Assembly: GCF_946404925.1 (NCBI RefSeq)
Contig: NZ_CAMJFM010000016.1
Location: 1 to 63,466, forward strand
Origin: an uncultured Prevotella sp.
Lineage (GTDB): Bacteria; Bacteroidota; Bacteroidia; Bacteroidales; Bacteroidaceae
Reading direction: 5' to 3'
DNA length: 63,466 nucleotides
Shown: in pieces, positions 1 to 9,922 of the stretch
Position numbering within the stretch: the first letter of the stretch is position 1
Layout: every line of letters starts with the position of its first letter
The notes under the pieces: generated by a model
Told to the model about the DNA's origin: nothing
The model's input: the letters and a program-made list of their open reading frames with translations, nothing else
The model's database searches: none
Position numbers and translations under genes: made by a program

Positions 1-29
1 GCCATGTTCATAACTTTGTTGTCGTTCAT
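1..29 (-). CDS. 5' end of an unidentified gene running off the left edge
   Basis: On the minus strand an ATG at 29..27 opens a frame reading M-N-D-N-K-V-M-N-M-A to the window edge. A good Bacteroidota -7 box (TATCTTTGC on the minus strand, 64..72) lies about 35 bases upstream, and an A/T-rich leader lies between, as is usual for a real start here. Only ten residues are visible, so the product cannot be named. An ATG at 17..15 or 8..6 could also be the start. Confidence 0.35.
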
Positions 30-63
30 AATGAATAATTAATTGAAAAACGTTATTTTGGCG

Positions 64-72
64 GCAAAGATA
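64..72 (-). promoter_or_regulatory. -7 box for the left-edge gene
   Basis: TATCTTTGC on the minus strand matches the Bacteroidota consensus TAnnTTTG(C). The -33 region falls inside the inverted repeat 77..110, so the terminator of the preceding operon and this promoter overlap. Confidence 0.55.
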
Positions 73-110
73 CAAAAATATTCCGAAACAATCTACAGTT
101 TCGGAATATT
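73..110 (-). terminator. Terminator of the phosphatase-ROK-GH2 operon
   Basis: Perfect 13-bp inverted repeat (77..89 and 98..110, arm AATATTCCGAAAC) with an 8-nt loop. On the minus strand it is followed by ATTTTTGTA. It lies 43 bases past the GH2 stop codon. Because it also covers the -33 region of the next promoter, it could double as an operator. Confidence 0.6.
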
Positions 111-152
111 ATTTGGTTAAACTATGAAAAATTAGTTGTAATTTGACACTTA

Positions 153-2630
153 TTACTTGGAAACTTCAATCTTAACCTTAGTTTTGTCAGTCGGGGATGA
201 CATTCGGCAAGTAACGGTTCGTGTCTCGCCTGGGGCCAACGAGAAATAGTTGTCGCTCCAGTAGGCCGGACAAATCAGCTGGCCCTGTTCGTCTTTGGCT
301 GCGAGACGAATCATAAAGGCCACCTTATCGGTCTTGTTGCTTACTGTAGCCTCAAAGTCGTTGCCGTTTGGCTTGACGCTCAGCTCCACGTTGGTGGTAC
401 ACATATCATCGAGCATGGCATACGATGCGTACTGGGTGATTGGGGTGTTGACCCAAGTGGTCTTGCTCCAATCGTAAACGTCCTTGCCGGCAGGGATGAA
501 GTACTCGTTGGTGGCCACTTCGACACCTTTATCGTTGGCGAGTTTCAGGAACAGGAAGGCGGCTGGTGCATCAGCCAGATCGACATCGAACACCTTAGTT
601 GATGTGCCTGCGGCAATCTCTATCTGCTTGGCATCATCGATGGTGTTGCCGCTGCGAAGCAGCTTCATCGATGCCTTGAGGTTGGCAGTTTCGAGCGTCT
701 CGTTAACGGCGTAGACTGCCTTCTGGTAATAGTCGTAGATGAGCTGCACGGGGGCGTTGGCCTTCTTCACGCCGTAGTAGGCTGCATTGGGCTGTTTGTA
801 GTAGTCGTACAGCTGCCAGTAGATGCCGGGACGGGCACCATTGAGCATCCATTGGATGATGCCGGTGGTGTGAGGCCAACGGGCGCGGAACGACTCGAAC
901 ATAGCTTTGGTGCTCTCGTAGTTCAGCATGTCGGCTCGGCGCAGATACTCGTCGATATCCTTGGCATCGCCAAAGCGGTTGTGAATCACCTCGTTGAGTT
1001 GCTTCAGCGAGTTCATATCGCCAGCCGATGCGGTGCAGAGAATGTTATAGCGATCGTCGATGGGGAAGAGTTTCTCGCCCAGCATTTTTTCGAGCGATTC
1101 CTTAACGGGCAGCTGTGCGCCGATACCCGTCTCGGTGTTGAAACCGAAGGCGCCGCCAGGAGCCTCGGGCAGATACCAGTAGGCAGGATCAACATACTCG
1201 TACGGGCCGGCCATCTTGGTGCCCGATGGGCCTGAAACCTCGCTCTTCTGGTCCTTGGCCGAGATGAGATAGTCGCGATCGTCTTCCTTGCTGAGGAACT
1301 GCTGATACTGTGTTTCCAGTTCGGGCTTGGGTATCATGTCGCTGCCTACAAACCAGCCGATGATAGAGGGATGATAGCGTAACCACATCACTTGATCTTC
1401 GAACGACCGGGCTATCAGGTCGATATTCTCCTTACTGAGAATGCCGCCGTAGAGATCGTCGCAGGGTGCTCCGATGTAATCGGCCCACTCCCAATGGCAA
1501 CTCCAGCCTACAAGGATAAAGAGTCCCATTTCGTCGCAGAGGTTATACAGATTCTGCGATGAGCCCCAGAAGCCCTCTAAGCGTACGGTGTTCATATTCA
1601 TATCGCGTACGTACTCCAGTTGCTGGCGGTTGGTCTCGGGAGTGTCGCGCAGATAGATATCGTCAGTCCATCCGGCACCACGCAGCAGCACCTTCTTGCC
1701 GTTCAAGATGAAACCGCGGTAGCCCTCGTCGGTCAGGTAGCTGTGAATCTCGCGGATGCCGAAACGTACATCCTCGCTATCCGAAACCTTATCGTTCTCA
1801 ACAAACTCCACATGCAGGTTGCACAGTTCGGGTTTGCCCATATTATGACACCACCATAGGCGGGGATTGTCTATGTGAATCTCTTCGGGGGCTGCAAAGC
1901 GGCAAGTCTGGCCGGCAGCCAACTCTACGGGATAGCTGAACTGGTGGCCGTCGGCAGTGCCCTTTAGTGTACCTTTTACGGGCTGGTCGGATAGGTTCTT
2001 CAGCTCGGTGGCGATGGTGAGCCAGGCCTCGTTGAGCGTCTCGGTGTTGACCCTTGAACGTACGGCCGAATGCGATACAGCCACGTTGCCGCAAGTTTTT
2101 ACTCTTACCTCGCGATAAATACCCATATTCTCGTCGGCTGGGCGTGGATTCCAGTCGGCAAAGCCTATGTTGGGCTCGCCGGGTTGGGCGCGGAACACCT
2201 CTACCTTCAGCACGTTGTCGTTAGCAATCTGCTTGGTGACGTCGTACTCAAACTGGCGGAAGGCGCCGAACATCGTAGCGCTATTGGCTATCTGCTGATC
2301 GTTGAGCCACACGTTGGCGCGATAGCTGATGCCATCAAACTGGAGCAACGCGTGCTGACCTTCGGCCAAAGCGGGCATCTGGAAAGTGGCGCGATACGTC
2401 CAACTCTTGTCAAACTGCTTCTTGTCGATCTTAGCATAATCTTCGGCGGTTAGTGCCTCGGGCTCAATGCCGTTAGCAGTTAACACGCCCATAATTGTTG
2501 ATGGAACCTGTGCCGGTATCCACCCATCGGCCGTTTGCAACTGCCATTCCATCTTCTCTGATGTTTTCTCTGTACATGCTGTAGCGGCTAACGCCAGCAT
2601 CCCTGCAGCCAAAATATGCTTGTATTTCAT
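153..2630 (-). CDS. GH2 exo-beta-D-glucosaminidase-like lipoprotein
   Basis: 825 aa. The N-terminus is a lipoprotein signal with the lipobox cysteine at about residue 19, so the enzyme is probably anchored in the envelope. Domain order fits glycoside hydrolase family 2: sugar-binding jelly roll (about 40-190), immunoglobulin-like domain (190-310), TIM barrel (310-620), then C-terminal beta domains. The motif GWFVGSD (Asp about 431) and GFNTET (Glu about 500) match the acid/base aspartate and nucleophile of exo-glucosaminidases of the CsxA type rather than the Glu/Glu pair of classic beta-mannosidases. Substrate is inferred: terminal glucosamine or related residues of oligosaccharides. It is the last gene of an operon behind a ROK kinase, which could phosphorylate the released sugar. 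A mannosidase specificity is not excluded. Confidence 0.85.
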   Translation of the reverse strand: MKYKHILAAGMLALAATACTEKTSEKMEWQLQTADGWIPAQVPSTIMGVLTANGIEPEALTAEDYAKIDKKQFDKSWTYRATFQMPALAEGQHALLQFDGISYRANVWLNDQQIANSATMFGAFRQFEYDVTKQIANDNVLKVEVFRAQPGEPNIGFADWNPRPADENMGIYREVRVKTCGNVAVSHSAVRSRVNTETLNEAWLTIATELKNLSDQPVKGTLKGTADGHQFSYPVELAAGQTCRFAAPEEIHIDNPRLWWCHNMGKPELCNLHVEFVENDKVSDSEDVRFGIREIHSYLTDEGYRGFILNGKKVLLRGAGWTDDIYLRDTPETNRQQLEYVRDMNMNTVRLEGFWGSSQNLYNLCDEMGLFILVGWSCHWEWADYIGAPCDDLYGGILSKENIDLIARSFEDQVMWLRYHPSIIGWFVGSDMIPKPELETQYQQFLSKEDDRDYLISAKDQKSEVSGPSGTKMAGPYEYVDPAYWYLPEAPGGAFGFNTETGIGAQLPVKESLEKMLGEKLFPIDDRYNILCTASAGDMNSLKQLNEVIHNRFGDAKDIDEYLRRADMLNYESTKAMFESFRARWPHTTGIIQWMLNGARPGIYWQLYDYYKQPNAAYYGVKKANAPVQLIYDYYQKAVYAVNETLETANLKASMKLLRSGNTIDDAKQIEIAAGTSTKVFDVDLADAPAAFLFLKLANDKGVEVATNEYFIPAGKDVYDWSKTTWVNTPITQYASYAMLDDMCTTNVELSVKPNGNDFEATVSNKTDKVAFMIRLAAKDEQGQLICPAYWSDNYFSLAPGETRTVTCRMSSPTDKTKVKIEVSK

Positions 2631-2683
2631 TAATGTTTAATCTTTAATGTTTAATCTTCAATCTTTAATGTTTAATCTTCAAT
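2631..2683 (-). repeat. ATTAAAGATTAAA-type repeat upstream of GH2 start
   Basis: Tandem, slightly degenerate units (on this strand TTTAATC/TTTAATG/TTCAATC) fill the whole space between the ROK gene's last codons and the GH2 ATG. The same unit occurs directly before thiF, the smalltalk gene, fabG and coaW, and inside the DUF3987 gene. Here it even supplies the end of the ROK reading frame. Confidence 0.8.
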
Positions 2684-3502
2684 CAAAGCTCCCGCACCTA
2701 GCATGGCAGCGTTGGGCAGCGTTGATGGTTCTATGCGTGTGGCGACCACATTTTCGGGGTAGGGGAATGACTCGAGCGCTTGGCGCATGGGAGCCTCGAA
2801 CAGCGAGAATGCACTGGCTATGCCGCCGCCAATGATGATAGCCTCGGGGGCGTAAGTAAAGAGTACGGCTTTGATGAGTTCGCCTACGTTCTGTCCGAAT
2901 TCGTTCCATACGGCTATGGCTTCTGCATCGCCTGTTTGGGCACGTTTGCCGAAGTTGGCACCGGTATCGCCATGCAGCTGACTGAAGAATCGGCTGCTGC
3001 AGTAGAACTCGTAGTCGGCATCCTTGAATGGCAGCGAACCAATCTCGCCAGCACCGGTGTTAACGCCGTTATACAGCTTGCCGCCGATGATGATGCCCGA
3101 ACCGATACCTGTGCCCATAGTGAGTCCCACCATATCGTTAGTACCCCGGCCTTCACCATAGCGCCAAGCGCCAAGGGCAAAGCAGTTGGCATCGTTATTA
3201 ACAGCAACGGGTACGCCGAACTCGCGCTCCAGAATCTCCTTCAGATGCACCTCTTTCCAGGCAGGTATATTGGCCACGTTGTAAACAATGCCGCGCTTGC
3301 AGTCTACCACCGATGGCACACCAACACCAATGCCTGTTACATCGGCGTTCATGAGTTGGCCGATCTGACGTTTCAGTTGGTCCAAAACTACGTTTTCGGA
3401 CTCCTTGGCCGGACAGGGTTCAATCACGCTATCAATCAGCTTTGGCCCGTCGGTGAGACCTACACGCATGTTGGTTCCACCTAAATCAATAGCAATCTTC
3501 AT
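2672..3502 (-). CDS. ROK-family sugar kinase
   Basis: 276 aa, cytoplasmic. The ATP-binding motif DLGGTN is at residues 6-11, NNDANCFALGAW is in the middle and a TMGTGIGSGI loop follows, all typical of the ROK (repressor, ORF, kinase) family without a DNA-binding domain. The zinc-binding CxCGxxGC cluster seen in many ROK kinases is absent: the equivalent stretch after EIGSLPF lacks the cysteine cluster. This points to a divergent subgroup. It is three bases downstream of the phosphatase gene and directly upstream of the GH2 gene, so glucose, glucosamine or GlcNAc is a plausible substrate (inference). Its final residues are encoded by the dispersed repeat at 2631..2683. Confidence 0.85.
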   Translation of the reverse strand: MKIAIDLGGTNMRVGLTDGPKLIDSVIEPCPAKESENVVLDQLKRQIGQLMNADVTGIGVGVPSVVDCKRGIVYNVANIPAWKEVHLKEILEREFGVPVAVNNDANCFALGAWRYGEGRGTNDMVGLTMGTGIGSGIIIGGKLYNGVNTGAGEIGSLPFKDADYEFYCSSRFFSQLHGDTGANFGKRAQTGDAEAIAVWNEFGQNVGELIKAVLFTYAPEAIIIGGGIASAFSLFEAPMRQALESFPYPENVVATRIEPSTLPNAAMLGAGALIED

Positions 3503-3505
3503 GGT

Positions 3506-4816
3506 TTATTTCTTTAAGTCCTTTTTATAGGTGATGTTTGCCTTCTTCAGCATGTCGCGATAGTAGGCTCTTACATCCTTCCAATGATAGAAGGGATAAA
3601 GGTCGGTCTTGATGGGCACCGATGTCTCGTTCTCGTTCATCAGGAACTTCACGAGGATATCGTCCGATCCCTGTTTGCGGAAGAAGATGAGCTGGATGTT
3701 GCCAGCCATCGGAATCAATCGGAAGATGGCGAATGTGTTGTGCAGATTCTCCATATCGTCGGTGCCGTGGATGGCCTCCTTAACGCCGAGTATAAACGAG
3801 AATGGCAGTACTACGCTGTCGTGACCGAAACGCAGACGCACCTCTTTCTTACCCGATGCTATCAGCTGATCGGCTTCGTCGAGGAAGTTCTTCAGCAGCG
3901 GATAGATGGCGTAGTAGTTCTGTTGCGAACCGGGCATCAATCCCTCCCACAGACACCAGCTGGCGTTGTAAACGCGGAAGCCGTCAATCAGCTCGTCTTC
4001 AGTAAACAGGTCGTTGAAGCTCCAGCCCAGCTCAGGCAGACACTCCATATTGCTGGCGATGTTCCAAAGTGCATCGGCAAACTTATATCCATCCACAAAG
4101 TCGCCCACCACCTTCGGGTCTTTAAATAGCATGGCTATCTGGTTGCGGCCGTTCAGTTTCTCGTGGCGGAACTTGTCGAGTTTCTCGTACAGCGCATCGT
4201 CGGTATCCGATTTGGGGATAGCGATACTGTCGTTTGGAATCAGGTAGTACATGTCGTGATTACTGGCATCCATCGTAATGGTCAGCTTGGGGTTCATGCT
4301 CTTCAGCTCCTGACAGAAGTTGGCCATCGACAGCATGCAGCGTCTAACGGTAGATGAGTTGGCCTTGACGTTTATGGGCTGCATCAGCAGCTGCGGATAG
4401 TTGGTGGCCAGTCGGTGGGCGATGCCCTGATGCTGTAAAGCACCCAAACGGGTCAGGTCGCCGTCGCGATGCCAGGCGTTGTCGGCTGCCAGTTTTACGC
4501 GCTGCAGCACCTCCTTACCCTTGTCCGACAGCCATCCGCGTGTTTGTGCGGTGTCCATCTTGCCTATCACGTACTTGTAGGCGTCATCGTCGGTCATGTA
4601 GCGTGCTCCGTGACGGCCGTAGTGCGATACGTAGAACGGCTCGTAGCCTGCCGGTGCCGGCGTTACATTACCCGATGGTGCTGGGTAATTACAATAGTTT
4701 CCACTTGCCAGCTCCATGTGAGCTCGCAGTTCTGCTTTTGAAGTTTGTGCTTTTGTTGGAGTAATCATCATGATACCCGCTACTGCACTGATAATAGTTA
4801 GCTTTGTAAAGTACAT
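3506..4816 (-). CDS. Exported histidine-type (acid) phosphatase
   Basis: 436 aa. The N-terminal signal peptide ends around residue 23 (PTKAQ). The RHG signature is at 68-70 (GRHGARYM) and the second catalytic dipeptide appears as FGHDSV at about residue 337, so it is a branch 2 histidine phosphatase acting in the periplasm or outside. Relatives hydrolyse phytate or other phosphomonoesters. The HAET motif of MINPP-type phytases is replaced by HD, so the substrate stays open. First gene of the minus-strand operon; its promoter is at 4845..4853. Confidence 0.85.
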   Translation of the reverse strand: MYFTKLTIISAVAGIMMITPTKAQTSKAELRAHMELASGNYCNYPAPSGNVTPAPAGYEPFYVSHYGRHGARYMTDDDAYKYVIGKMDTAQTRGWLSDKGKEVLQRVKLAADNAWHRDGDLTRLGALQHQGIAHRLATNYPQLLMQPINVKANSSTVRRCMLSMANFCQELKSMNPKLTITMDASNHDMYYLIPNDSIAIPKSDTDDALYEKLDKFRHEKLNGRNQIAMLFKDPKVVGDFVDGYKFADALWNIASNMECLPELGWSFNDLFTEDELIDGFRVYNASWCLWEGLMPGSQQNYYAIYPLLKNFLDEADQLIASGKKEVRLRFGHDSVVLPFSFILGVKEAIHGTDDMENLHNTFAIFRLIPMAGNIQLIFFRKQGSDDILVKFLMNENETSVPIKTDLYPFYHWKDVRAYYRDMLKKANITYKKDLKK

Positions 4817-4844
4817 AAAAACTGATTTTTAGGTTGATTTCGCC

Positions 4845-4853
4845 GCAAAGTTA
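4845..4853 (-). promoter_or_regulatory. -7 box for the phosphatase-ROK-GH2 operon
   Basis: TAACTTTGC on the minus strand, about 30 bases upstream of the phosphatase ATG. It is back to back with the promoter at 4897..4905, making a short divergent control region. Confidence 0.65.
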
Positions 4854-4896
4854 CGATAATTTTCTGAATCCTATACATGTTTATGATAATTTTTTG

Positions 4897-4905
4897 TAAC
4901 TTTGT
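4897..4905 (+). promoter_or_regulatory. -7 box for the amidase gene
   Basis: TAACTTTGT, 28 bases upstream of the amidase ATG at 4934. It is preceded by a T-rich stretch. Confidence 0.6.
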
Positions 4906-4933
4906 CGCCACATAAATATAATAAGGTGTAGAA

Positions 4934-5686
4934 ATGAAGGTTGCAATCATACAACACGACATCCGCGAGAACGCTATTGAATGGAACTTGCAGCACATCG
5001 CTCCATTGCTTGAAGAGCAGCGTGGGGCCGACCTCTTTGTGCTGGCCGAGACGTTTGCTACTGGGTTTCTGGCCGAGGGCTCTACGCAGCATGCAGCCGA
5101 TGATGGTCGCCTGATTCTTAGTTGGATGCAGCAGCAGGCCGGCCGAATGAATGCCGCCATCGCTGGCAGTGTGGCTACGGTTGATGCCGAAGGTCGATTG
5201 CGCAATCGCCTGTATTTTGTTCGTCCTGATGGCTCGTACGATTATTACGATAAGCGCCATCTGTTCTCGTATGCCGGCGAGACTAAGGACTATGCTGCTG
5301 GCGATCGTCGCGTGGTGGTAGCGTGGCGCGGTGTGCGATGGATGCTGCAGGTGTGCTACGATTTGCGATTCCCTGTTTTTGTGCGCAATCATCAGGACTA
5401 CGATGCGATTATCTACGTGGCCAATTGGCCGCTTAAACGCCGCGATGTCTGGCAGACGCTACTCAAAGCCCGCGCCATCGAGAACCAGTGTTTTGTGGTG
5501 GGCGTAAACATCGTGGGCCGCGATAAGTATTGCGAATACGTAGGCGATTCGGTCATTATCGATGCCTACGGTAAGACAATCGCCCAGTGTACGCCAAGTG
5601 AGATCGGAACAGCATCGGCCGAACTCGACATGGAGCAGTTGATCCGTTTCAGAGAGAAGTTCCCAGTACTAGATGATGCAGATTAA
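4934..5686 (+). CDS. Nitrilase-superfamily amidohydrolase (omega-amidase/YafV type)
   Basis: 250 aa, cytoplasmic, full length for a single nitrilase domain. The catalytic triad is visible: Glu39 (LAETF), Lys107 (YDKRHLF) and Cys141 (CYDLRFPVF). The CYDLRFPVF block is characteristic of the omega-amidase/YafV branch, which removes amide groups from alpha-keto-glutaramate or alpha-keto-succinamate. The specific substrate is inferred from that resemblance. Single-gene unit with its own promoter; a small hairpin follows the stop codon. Confidence 0.85.
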   Translation: MKVAIIQHDIRENAIEWNLQHIAPLLEEQRGADLFVLAETFATGFLAEGSTQHAADDGRLILSWMQQQAGRMNAAIAGSVATVDAEGRLRNRLYFVRPDGSYDYYDKRHLFSYAGETKDYAAGDRRVVVAWRGVRWMLQVCYDLRFPVFVRNHQDYDAIIYVANWPLKRRDVWQTLLKARAIENQCFVVGVNIVGRDKYCEYVGDSVIIDAYGKTIAQCTPSEIGTASAELDMEQLIRFREKFPVLDDAD

Positions 5687-5688
5687 TT

Positions 5689-5705
5689 CAAAAGCTATGC
5701 TTTTG
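5689..5705 (+). terminator. Weak hairpin after the amidase gene
   Basis: CAAAAGC-tat-GCTTTTG is a 7-bp hairpin three bases after the stop codon. It is followed only by TGATATTTAAT, so termination strength is uncertain. Confidence 0.35.
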
Positions 5706-5737
5706 TGATATTTAATAATAAAAAAACGCTGAATTTA

Positions 5738-5770
5738 TTTGGTTATTTGCGCGATTTACACTACCTTTGC
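5738..5770 (+). promoter_or_regulatory. Promoter of the thiamine operon
   Basis: TTTG at 5738..5741 and TACCTTTGC at 5762..5770 are separated by 20 bp, a textbook Bacteroidota promoter. The transcript would start just before the TPP riboswitch. Confidence 0.8.
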
Positions 5771-5787
5771 AGCGCAAAAAATAAATA

Positions 5788-5863
5788 TTCGGGGTGCTGA
5801 GGCCTGTTGCCGAAGCTGAGAAAATACCCATAGAACCTGATGCGGGTAATGCCGTCGGAGGAA
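5788..5863 (+). promoter_or_regulatory. TPP (thi-box) riboswitch
   Basis: Contains the conserved thi-box blocks in order: GGGGTGCT (5791..5798), GCTGAGAAA (5815..5823), ATACCCATAGAACCTGAT (5824..5841), CGGGTAATGCCG (5843..5854) and CGGAGGAA (5856..5863). The thiS ATG starts only a few bases after the closing helix and no terminator hairpin intervenes. Repression by thiamine pyrophosphate therefore probably works by hiding the thiS translation start (inference). Confidence 0.95.
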
Positions 5864-5869
5864 AGAAAT

Positions 5870-6067
5870 ATGAAGGTAACAATCAACAACAAACAACACC
5901 AGACGCAAGCTACCAATCTGTGTGAGCTTGCCTCGCAATTGCAGTTGCCACAGAAGGGTGTGGCAATAGCCATCGATAATCAGTTGAAACCACGCAGTTC
6001 TTGGGGCGACACCATGCTCCAAGAGGGCGCAAGTATCACTATTATCAAAGCTGCATGCGGGGGGTAG
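5870..6067 (+). CDS. thiS: ThiS sulfur-carrier protein
   Basis: 65 aa ubiquitin-like carrier ending in the obligatory Gly-Gly (CGG at the C-terminus). The terminal glycine is adenylated by ThiF and then thiocarboxylated to give sulfur for the thiazole. The ATG at 5870 is chosen because it follows the riboswitch directly and gives the family's usual length; an upstream in-frame ATG at 5840 lies inside the riboswitch. Confidence 0.95.
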   Translation: MKVTINNKQHQTQATNLCELASQLQLPQKGVAIAIDNQLKPRSSWGDTMLQEGASITIIKAACGG

Positions 6068-6072
6068 GGTGT

Positions 6073-6693
6073 ATGTTGCAATTCATCTCACATTATACAG
6101 AGCGTTATAGCTATCTGGACAGTATCCGCCTGGCACTTGAGGGTGGATGCCGATGGATACAGCTACGCATGAAGGATGCCAGCGACGATGAGGTGCGACA
6201 GGTAGCTGTAGTTGCCCAACAGATGTGCCGCGAGGCTGGTGCCACGTTTATCATCGACGATCGGGTGGAGCTGGTTCGTGAGCTTCATGCCGATGGTGTG
6301 CATCTTGGTAAGAACGATATGCCAATACGCGAGGCCCGCAGGATACTCGGCCCCGATTTCATCATCGGCGGCACGGCTAACACCTTCGATGATGTGGTAA
6401 TGCACTATGAGCAGTCGGCCGATTACATCGGTTGCGGTCCGTTCCGTTTCACTACCACCAAGCAGAAACTGTCGCCCGTACTTGGGCTCGATGGCTATCG
6501 CCGCATTGTGATAGAGATGCGTGCGGCACATATCGATATACCTGTTGTGGCCATCGGCGGAATTACCAAGGATGACATTCCCGCCATTCTCGCCACCGGC
6601 ATCACCGGCATTGCCCTTAGCGGCACTGTGCTGCGTGCCGACAATCCCGTAGAAGAAATGAAATACTTAATAAACATTATCAATCATGAGTAA
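6073..6693 (+). CDS. thiE: Thiamine phosphate synthase
   Basis: 206 aa TIM barrel that joins hydroxymethylpyrimidine pyrophosphate with thiazole phosphate. It shows [41 protein letters not shown] and VVAIGGIT, the family's phosphate and pyrimidine-binding blocks. The start at 6073 lies five bases after the thiS stop; an earlier in-frame ATG at 6001 overlaps thiS and lacks homology. It overlaps thiG by 8 bp. A second, shorter member of the same family is encoded at 11044..11580. Confidence 0.93.
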   Translation: MLQFISHYTERYSYLDSIRLALEGGCRWIQLRMKDASDDEVRQVAVVAQQMCREAGATFIIDDRVELVRELHADGVHLGKNDMPIREARRILGPDFIIGGTANTFDDVVMHYEQSADYIGCGPFRFTTTKQKLSPVLGLDGYRRIVIEMRAAHIDIPVVAIGGITKDDIPAILATGITGIALSGTVLRADNPVEEMKYLINIINHE

Positions 6694-7459
6694 ATTAGTA
6701 ATTGCAGGGCGCGAGTTCAACTCACGTCTGTTTTTAGGCACGGGCAAGTTCAACAACAACGAACTGATGGCGCGTGCCATCGATGTTTCAGGAACAGAAA
6801 TGGTTACCGTTGCGATGAAGCGTGTGGAGCTCGACGATGCCAACGATGACCTGCTAACACACATCACCCAGAACCCTAACATCCAGCTACTGCCAAACAC
6901 ATCGGGTGTGCGCAATGCCGAGGAGGCTGTGTTTGCAGCCCAGATGGCTCGCGAAGCATTCGGCACTAACTGGCTGAAACTGGAGATTCATCCCGATCCG
7001 CGCTATCTGTTGCCCGACTCGGTTGAGACGCTCAAGGCTACCGAGCAACTGGTGAAGCTCGGTTTTGTGGTATTGCCTTATTGTCAAGCCGACCCTACAC
7101 TTTGCAAGCATCTTGAGGAGGCTGGTGCGGCTACGGTAATGCCGCTGGCTGCCCCCATCGGCACCAACAAGGGACTGCGTATGAAGGATTTCCTGCAGAT
7201 TATTATCGACCAGGCCACAGTGCCTGTGGTGGTTGATGCGGGCATAGGTGCACCAAGTCATGCTGCTGAGGCGATGGAGATGGGCGCCGACTGCGTATTG
7301 GTAAATACTGCCATCGCCGTTGCTGGCGACCCTGTAGCAATGGCCGATGCCTTCCGTCAGGCTGTCATCGCCGGTCGTCAGGCCTTCGAGGCTGGTCTGG
7401 GCGCCATCGCCGACAGCGCCGAAGCCTCAAGTCCACTCACTGCGTTCTTAAATGAATAA
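6686..7459 (+). CDS. thiG: Thiazole synthase
   Basis: 257 aa TIM barrel. It builds thiazole phosphate from 1-deoxyxylulose 5-phosphate, dehydroglycine and ThiS thiocarboxylate. The Schiff-base lysine is Lys98 in NWLKLEI, and the conserved [19 protein letters not shown] phosphate-binding region is present. Its ATG overlaps the thiE stop. ThiH, rather than the aerobic ThiO, is encoded in the same operon, which fits an anaerobe. Confidence 0.95.
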   Translation: MSKLVIAGREFNSRLFLGTGKFNNNELMARAIDVSGTEMVTVAMKRVELDDANDDLLTHITQNPNIQLLPNTSGVRNAEEAVFAAQMAREAFGTNWLKLEIHPDPRYLLPDSVETLKATEQLVKLGFVVLPYCQADPTLCKHLEEAGAATVMPLAAPIGTNKGLRMKDFLQIIIDQATVPVVVDAGIGAPSHAAEAMEMGADCVLVNTAIAVAGDPVAMADAFRQAVIAGRQAFEAGLGAIADSAEASSPLTAFLNE

Positions 7460-7477
7460 TAATTTAGCCGTAGGTAA

Positions 7478-9079
<1,602 letters not shown>

Positions 9080-9118
9080 ATATTAAAGATTAAAGATTAA
9101 AGATTAAACATTAAATTG
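9080..9118 (+). repeat. ATTAAAGATTAAA-type repeat before thiF
   Basis: Four near-copies of ATTAAAGATTAA fill the whole thiC-thiF gap, ending directly at the thiF ATG. An unstructured A-rich leader is a good translation start context in Bacteroidota. The same element precedes four other start codons in the window. Confidence 0.85.
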
Positions 9119-9919
9119 ATGGAACTTACTCGTGAACAACGGCAGCGATATAACCGCCACTTGGTGCTTGATGGCTTTGGGGGCGAGGCCCAGATGCGCC
9201 TGTTGCAGTCGCGCGTGTTGGTGGTGGGGGCTGGCGGCTTGGGCTCGCCTGTGGCGCTGTATTTAGCAGCAGCGGGTGTGGGCACCATCGGCATTGTTGA
9301 TGGCGATAGCGTGAGCCTCACCAATCTGCAGCGCCAAGTGCTGCACAGCACACCCGATGTGGGTAGGCCTAAGGTAGAAGTGGCCCGCGAGCGCATCAGC
9401 GCGCTGAACCCTGATGTGAATGTGGAAATCTACGAGTGCTATCTGAGCGAGGCCAACGCCCTGGAGTTGATTCGCCCGTACGATTTCGTCATCGACGGTA
9501 CCGACAACTTTGCCACCAAGTATCTGGTGAATGATGCCTGTGTGATGCTGGATAAAGCGTTCTCGATGGGCGGCATCAATCGCTACAGCGGACAACTGAT
9601 GACGCATGTGCCAGGCTCGGCTTGCTACCGCTGCTTGTTTCCGGAACCGCCTGCCAAACAGGATGTAGAAACCTGTGCGATGGTAGGTGTGCTGGGCTCG
9701 ATAGCCGGCATGCTGGGCACCGTTCAGGCCACTGAGTGCATCAAGTACTTAGCTGGAGTAGGGCAGTTGCTCACTAACGCCCTGCTCACCTTCGATGCCC
9801 TCACCATGCAATGGAACCGCTTCGACTTTCCCCAGCGCAACGATTGCGAACTCTGTGGCACCAATCCTACTATACATGAACTTAAGGAATATGCTTTTCA
9901 ACCCTGTAAATCAAAATAG
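9119..9919 (+). CDS. thiF: ThiF/MoeB-type adenylyltransferase
   Basis: 266 aa E1-like enzyme. The nucleotide-binding loop VVGAGGLGSP is at about 36-45, the family block DGTDNFATKYLVND follows, zinc ligands appear as CYRC and CELC, and a cysteine occurs in ETCAMVGVLG. It would adenylate the ThiS C-terminus. Context (thiS, thiG, thiH) favours ThiF over MoeB. The ATG at 9119 is preferred to the TTG three bases earlier. Confidence 0.9.
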   Translation: MELTREQRQRYNRHLVLDGFGGEAQMRLLQSRVLVVGAGGLGSPVALYLAAAGVGTIGIVDGDSVSLTNLQRQVLHSTPDVGRPKVEVARERISALNPDVNVEIYECYLSEANALELIRPYDFVIDGTDNFATKYLVNDACVMLDKAFSMGGINRYSGQLMTHVPGSACYRCLFPEPPAKQDVETCAMVGVLGSIAGMLGTVQATECIKYLAGVGQLLTNALLTFDALTMQWNRFDFPQRNDCELCGTNPTIHELKEYAFQPCKSK

Positions 9920-9922
9920 AAA

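Noticed and set aside
9116..9121. TTG start for thiF
   Set aside because: The ATG three bases later gives an equally complete protein and is the stronger start codon.
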